Below, in pieces: positions 7,178 through 10,271 of a stretch of DNA of 10,271 nucleotides (the stretch's first letter is position 1; the number at the start of each line of letters is the position of its first letter). A program made the position numbers and the translations under genes. This DNA comes from DATLHO01 sp035539855 (lineage in GTDB: Bacteria > Bacteroidota > Ignavibacteria > OLB7): positions 1 through 10,271 of the forward strand of contig DATLHO010000060.1 in assembly GCA_035539855.1 (NCBI GenBank), given 5' to 3'. The notes beneath the pieces were generated by a model. That model was given only the letters and a program-made list of their open reading frames with translations. It was not told the origin of the DNA and did no database searches.

Positions 7178-7659
7178 CAGCCGGCGGTGCGCGTCTCGAA
7201 GTAGCGGCTCTCCTCTTCCTGGAAGAGCTGCAGCACCTCGGCCGGCGTTCCGGCCTGCAGAAGCTGCGCGCGGAAGGTCTCGTTGTTCATCAGGCGGCTG
7301 ACGCGGCTGAGCAGCTTGAGGTGCGTGCCGACGTGCGACTCGCGTCCGACGAGCATGAACACCAGACGCACCGGGTGTCCGTCGAGCGCCTGGAAGTCGA
7401 TCGGGCTCTCGAGCGTCGCGAATGCCGCGACGATGTCGGTCAGCGCGTCGACCTTCGCATGCGGGATCGCGAAGCCGTGGCCGACACCGGTGCTCATGAT
7501 CCGCTCGCGCTCGAGAATCGCACGCCGCACCTTCTCGTTGTCGAGCACCTTCGGCGACGTGCCGAGCATGTCGACCATCTTGTTCAGCGCCTCTTCCTTC
7601 GACCCGGCCGTCAGCCCGACGGCGATGAACGACTCCTCGAGCAGCGATGCGATATGCAT
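7177..7659 (-). CDS. ptsN: PTS EIIA-Ntr/fructose-type domain protein (PtsN-like)
   Basis: A 160-residue stand-alone EIIA domain of the fructose/mannitol/nitrogen-regulatory family. The phosphorylated histidine is His67 in GHGFAIPHAKV (60-70), matching the family signature G[IV]AIPH; the conserved THLKLLSRVSRLM region is at 112-124. No transporter IIB or IIC domain is attached or encoded nearby, which favours a regulatory phosphoacceptor role over sugar uptake, as for EIIA-Ntr proteins that receive phosphate through EI-Ntr and NPr. Those partners are not in the window. An AAGG about 8 bases before the ATG at 7659 may serve as a ribosome-binding site. It heads the minus-strand cluster that includes ftsY. 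The symbol reflects the domain class; the substrate and targets are not shown. Confidence 0.85.
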   Translation of the reverse strand: MHIASLLEESFIAVGLTAGSKEEALNKMVDMLGTSPKVLDNEKVRRAILERERIMSTGVGHGFAIPHAKVDALTDIVAAFATLESPIDFQALDGHPVRLVFMLVGRESHVGTHLKLLSRVSRLMNNETFRAQLLQAGTPAEVLQLFQEEESRYFETRTAG

Positions 7660-7937
7660 AGGGAATGCCTTGGATTGAACAGCACGTAAACATACGAAAG
7701 ATTCATGCCCACACCCGGCGCCCGAGGGGACGAGACGTTACAAGGTATGCGCATGAGCACCCGCGCCGCGGCGAGGCTCCCGAGGACTGCCAGTGGGAAC
7801 GCGAGAGGGACCACTTGCCGGTCACCGCACGTCGCGCGCGCGGCGAATCCGGCCAATACCGCCGCAATGCTATCTTGCGCGGCGCCGTCGCGCGCCGGAC
7901 GCATCTCATCCACCAACGCACTCTGACCCGCTGCGCC
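7660..7937. other. Divergent intergenic region between ptsN and glmM-like genes
   Basis: These 278 bases separate two genes transcribed away from each other, so promoters for both directions should lie here. On the minus strand TATGTTTA (7694-7687) resembles a Bacteroidota -7 element with one mismatch, but no TTG is found 17-23 bases upstream. On the plus strand TATCTT near 7868 is a weak -10 without a -35. Open frames cross the region on both strands but none has a recognisable product. I see no tRNA, terminator or riboswitch fold. Confidence 0.4.
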
Positions 7938-9311
7938 ATGCCCCTGATTCGATCGATCTCCGGACTTCGCGCCACCGTCGGCGACAGCCTGACGCCCGAT
8001 GTCGTCGTCGACTACGCCGCGGCGTTTGCCGAGTACATCGGCGGCGGCCGCGTCGTCGTAGGACGTGACGGACGACCCAGCGGCTCGTGGATCGAGGAGC
8101 TCGTCATCGGCACGCTCCGCGCCTGCGGCGTCACCGTCGAGGTCCTCGGCCTGGCGCCGACGCCCACGGTGCAGCTGGCGACCGAGACGTCGGAGGCATC
8201 GGGCGGGATCTCGATCACCGCGTCGCACAATCCGTCGCAGTGGAACGGCCTGAAGTTCCTCGATGCATCGGGGATCTTCCTCGGTCCGGAAGCGTGCGCG
8301 GAGTTCTTCGCGATCGTCGATGCGCGTCGGCGTCCGCTTGCCGACTGGCAGGGAGGAGGCGGCATCCGCCTGGCGAGCGACACGATCGAGCGTCACGTCG
8401 AGGCGACGCTGGCGCTGCCGTTCGTCGACGTGCCCGGATTGCAGGCGCGCGGCTTCAAGGTCGTCGTCGACGCGGTCAACGCGTCGGGCTCGCACATCGT
8501 CCCGATGCTGCTCGAGCGCTGCGGCTGCGAGGTCGTGCCGCTGTTCTGCACGGCGAGCGGGATCTTCCCGCACACGCCGGAGCCGCTGCCCGAGAATCTA
8601 GGCGAACTCGCCGAAGCCGTCCGCGCGCACGGCGCGGACATCGGAATCGCGGTCGATCCCGACGCCGACCGTCTGGTGCTCATCGACGAGCGCGGCGAGC
8701 CGTTCGGCGAGGAGTACACCATTACGCAGGCGGCGGAGTACGTGCTCGGCTGGGCGCGACGCACCCGGGCGACGGACGATCTCTCGGTCGTGGTGAACCT
8801 CTCGACGACGCGCGCGGTCGACGACGTCGCCGCGCGACACGACGCGCGCCTCGTGCGCACGCCCGTCGGAGAGATCAACGTCGCGCTCGAGATGAAGCGG
8901 CAGGGATCGATCATCGGTGGCGAGGGATCCGGTGGCGTGATTCTGCCGAGCCTGCACTACGGCCGCGACTCGCTCGCGGGGATCATCATCACGCTCATGC
9001 ACCTGCTCGAGCGCGGCGGCACGATGTCGGCGTTGCGCGCGTCGCTGCCGTCGTACGTGATCGTCAAGAAGAAAGCGCCGCTGATTCCGGGCGCGAGCGC
9101 GGAGGCGGTGCTGGCGCGCATCGCCGCGGCCGCGCCGTCGGATGCGCGCATCACGACGAGCGACGGGCTGCGCCTGGACTTCGAGCGCTCGTGGGTGCAC
9201 ATGCGCTCGTCGAACACCGAGCCGATCATCCGCGTCATCGCCGAGGCGCCGACCGAGGCCGCGGCGCAGGTGCTCGCCACACGCTACATGGCGGACGTTC
9301 TCGAGGGATAG
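7938..9311 (+). CDS. glmM: Phosphoglucosamine/phosphohexomutase (GlmM-type)
   Basis: A 457-residue alpha-D-phosphohexomutase, converting glucosamine-6-phosphate to the 1-phosphate on the way to UDP-GlcNAc, or the equivalent mannose or glucose step. Motifs in order: the N-terminal RSISGLRATVG (5-15), the active-site phosphoserine Ser96 in TASHNPSQWNG (94-104), the Mg-binding DPDADR (Asp240, 242, 244), the sugar-selecting GEGSGG (328-333) and the phosphate-binding RSSNTEP (423-429). The GEGSGG loop and N-terminus resemble Bacteroidota proteins annotated GlmM; phosphomannomutase activity cannot be excluded. An open extension back to 7665 lacks family similarity, so I start at 7938, just before the conserved N-terminus. 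No Shine-Dalgarno sequence precedes this start. dprA follows after 2 bases. Confidence 0.88.
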   Translation: MPLIRSISGLRATVGDSLTPDVVVDYAAAFAEYIGGGRVVVGRDGRPSGSWIEELVIGTLRACGVTVEVLGLAPTPTVQLATETSEASGGISITASHNPSQWNGLKFLDASGIFLGPEACAEFFAIVDARRRPLADWQGGGGIRLASDTIERHVEATLALPFVDVPGLQARGFKVVVDAVNASGSHIVPMLLERCGCEVVPLFCTASGIFPHTPEPLPENLGELAEAVRAHGADIGIAVDPDADRLVLIDERGEPFGEEYTITQAAEYVLGWARRTRATDDLSVVVNLSTTRAVDDVAARHDARLVRTPVGEINVALEMKRQGSIIGGEGSGGVILPSLHYGRDSLAGIIITLMHLLERGGTMSALRASLPSYVIVKKKAPLIPGASAEAVLARIAAAAPSDARITTSDGLRLDFERSWVHMRSSNTEPIIRVIAEAPTEAAAQVLATRYMADVLEG

Positions 9312-9313
9312 CG

Positions 9314-10271
9314 ATGCTCACCACCCGGCAGATCCTCGCGCTCTGGCTGCTGCAGGGAACCACGTCGATCGGACTGCGGACGATCGTCGATCGCGGCATG
9401 GGCCTCGACGACATCCTCGTCGCATCGGCCGACGAGCTCGCCGCGCTCGGACTGCGCCGCGCGGCGATCGCGTCGCTCGGCGCGATCGACGAGGCGCTCA
9501 CGCGCGCCGACGAGCAGATCACGCGCGCCGCGACGCTGGGCGCGACGATCGTCACGCTCTGGGACGAGCGCTATCCTCCGAGGCTCCGCGAGATCTATGC
9601 GCCGCCGGTGGTGCTCTTCGCGCTCGGCACGCTCGAGGCCGCCGACGAGCAGTCGATCGCGATCGTCGGCACGCGCGGTGCGTCGACCTACGGCCGGCTC
9701 ACCGCCGAGCGCTACGCCGGTGAGTGCGCCGCGGCCGGCATCACGGTCGTCAGCGGACTGGCGCGCGGCATCGACATCTACGCGCACTCGGCGGCGATGG
9801 CCTCCGGAGGCCGCACGATCGCCGTCGTCGCCTCCGGACTCGACATGATCTCGCCGTCGACCTCCGCACAGCTAGCCCGGCGCATAGCCGCGCAGGGATG
9901 CGTGCTGACCGAGCATGCGCTCGGCGTCAAGGCCATCCCCGCCTTCTTCCCGCAGCGCAACCGGATCATCAGCGGCATCGCCAGCGGCACCGTCGTCGTC
10001 GAGAGCGACATCAAGGGTGGTGCGATGATCACCGCAGGCTTCGCGCTCGATCAGAACCGCGACGTCTTCGCCGTCCCCGGACCCGTCACGTCTCCGAAGA
10101 GCCGCGGCACGAACCACCTGATCCGCACCGACCGCGCCCGACTGACGCAGGAGCCCCTCGACGTCCTCGACGCCCTCGGCTACCACGTCCCCATCCCCGA
10201 CTCCCGCCCCGGCGCCGACCTCGCCCAGCTCTCGATCTTCGAGCAACAGATCTACGACGCCCTCGGCGCCG
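9314..10271 (+). CDS. dprA: DNA processing protein DprA (Smf), cut by the right edge
   Basis: The frame from the ATG at 9314 is open to the window end, giving 319 residues. DprA binds incoming single-stranded DNA and loads RecA during natural transformation. A helical N-terminal region (1-75, SAM/HhH-like) leads to the Rossmann-like core: IAIVGTRGASTYG (116-127), VVSGLARGIDIYAH (145-158), GGRTIAVVASGLD (165-177), FFPQRNRIISG (211-221), VVVESDIKGGAMITA (227-241) and VFAVPGPVTSPKSRGTNHLI (251-270). SIFEQQIYDALGA (307-319) starts the C-terminal winged-helix domain, truncated by the boundary. Oddity: where the family usually has GLDxxYPxxN, this has GLDMISPSTS. The ATG is 2 bases after the glmM stop and uses GAGGGA at the end of glmM as its ribosome-binding site. 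Confidence 0.93.
   Translation, partial: MLTTRQILALWLLQGTTSIGLRTIVDRGMGLDDILVASADELAALGLRRAAIASLGAIDEALTRADEQITRAATLGATIVTLWDERYPPRLREIYAPPVVLFALGTLEAADEQSIAIVGTRGASTYGRLTAERYAGECAAAGITVVSGLARGIDIYAHSAAMASGGRTIAVVASGLDMISPSTSAQLARRIAAQGCVLTEHALGVKAIPAFFPQRNRIISGIASGTVVVESDIKGGAMITAGFALDQNRDVFAVPGPVTSPKSRGTNHLIRTDRARLTQEPLDVLDALGYHVPIPDSRPGADLAQLSIFEQQIYDALGA

Noticed and set aside
7687..7694. TATGTTTA as a promoter -7 element for ptsN
   Set aside because: It differs from TAnnTTTG at one base, but no TTG lies at 17-23 bases upstream, so I only mention it with the intergenic region.
7611..7904. Minus-strand frame with one hydrophobic stretch upstream of ptsN
   Set aside because: About 97 codons with a VVPLAFPLAVLGSLAAARV-like segment, but it overlaps the ptsN start, ends in Ser/Arg-rich sequence and is likely chance openness in GC-rich DNA.
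7705..7926. Plus-strand 73-codon frame in the divergent intergenic region
   Set aside because: Composition is Ala/Arg/Ser-rich with no recognisable feature, and it ends 11 bases before glmM without a ribosome-binding site; not enough to call a gene.
7665..7937. N-terminal extension of the phosphohexomutase
   Set aside because: The 91 extra residues are His/Arg-rich, cross the divergent promoter region and have no counterpart in the family.

Overview
The window looks like chromosomal DNA of a GC-rich member of the Bacteroidota/Kapabacteria side of the tree. Three things point there. A secreted Kelch protein carries a C-terminal type IX secretion (T9SS) sorting domain. The initiator tRNA has a promoter matching the Bacteroidota consensus (TTG, 20 bases, TAccTTTG). 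The phosphohexomutase begins with the ISxxSGIRG-like N-terminus common in that group. Base composition is uneven: by hand counts of a few sampled lines the flanks are near 68-70% GC and the surface-protein block (about 2400-4800) nearer 58-60%. The exact lineage is inference.

Layout from left to right. At 1-99 (minus) is the N-terminus of an ISL3-family transposase running off the left edge, with a candidate insertion-sequence end near 141. At 175-202 is a short degenerate heptamer tract that reaches into the end of the next gene. At 195-2182 (minus) is a two-gene operon, an alpha/beta hydrolase followed by a membrane GT2 glycosyltransferase, joined by an ATGA overlap and preceded by a good sigma70-like promoter. 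At 2423-4782 (minus) are two beta-propeller exported proteins: a TolB/WD40-like lipoprotein and then the T9SS-sorted Kelch protein. At 5011-5192 (minus) the initiator tRNA-fMet gene stands alone with its own promoter and terminator. At 5246-7659 (minus) is a housekeeping-type cluster: a PTS EIIA-Ntr-like protein, a possible 56-residue small ORF, the SRP receptor FtsY, and an unrecognised single-pass membrane protein 4 bases after ftsY. At 7938 to the right edge (plus), divergent from that cluster, are a GlmM-type phosphohexomutase and DprA, separated by 2 bases; dprA is cut by the window end.

How it fits together: FtsY with its coupled membrane protein, and the phosphohexomutase (amino-sugar precursors for cell wall), are envelope and protein-targeting functions. 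The Kelch and TolB-like proteins are exported surface or outer-membrane-facing proteins of unknown partners. The GT2 and hydrolase probably act on a lipid or other membrane-associated acceptor. I see no defence system, CRISPR array, prophage or clear new multi-gene system. The best leads are the ftsY-coupled unknown membrane protein, the two-propeller surface pair, the small ORF between ptsN and ftsY, and a repeated stop-codon/ribosome-binding-site arrangement at two gene junctions.
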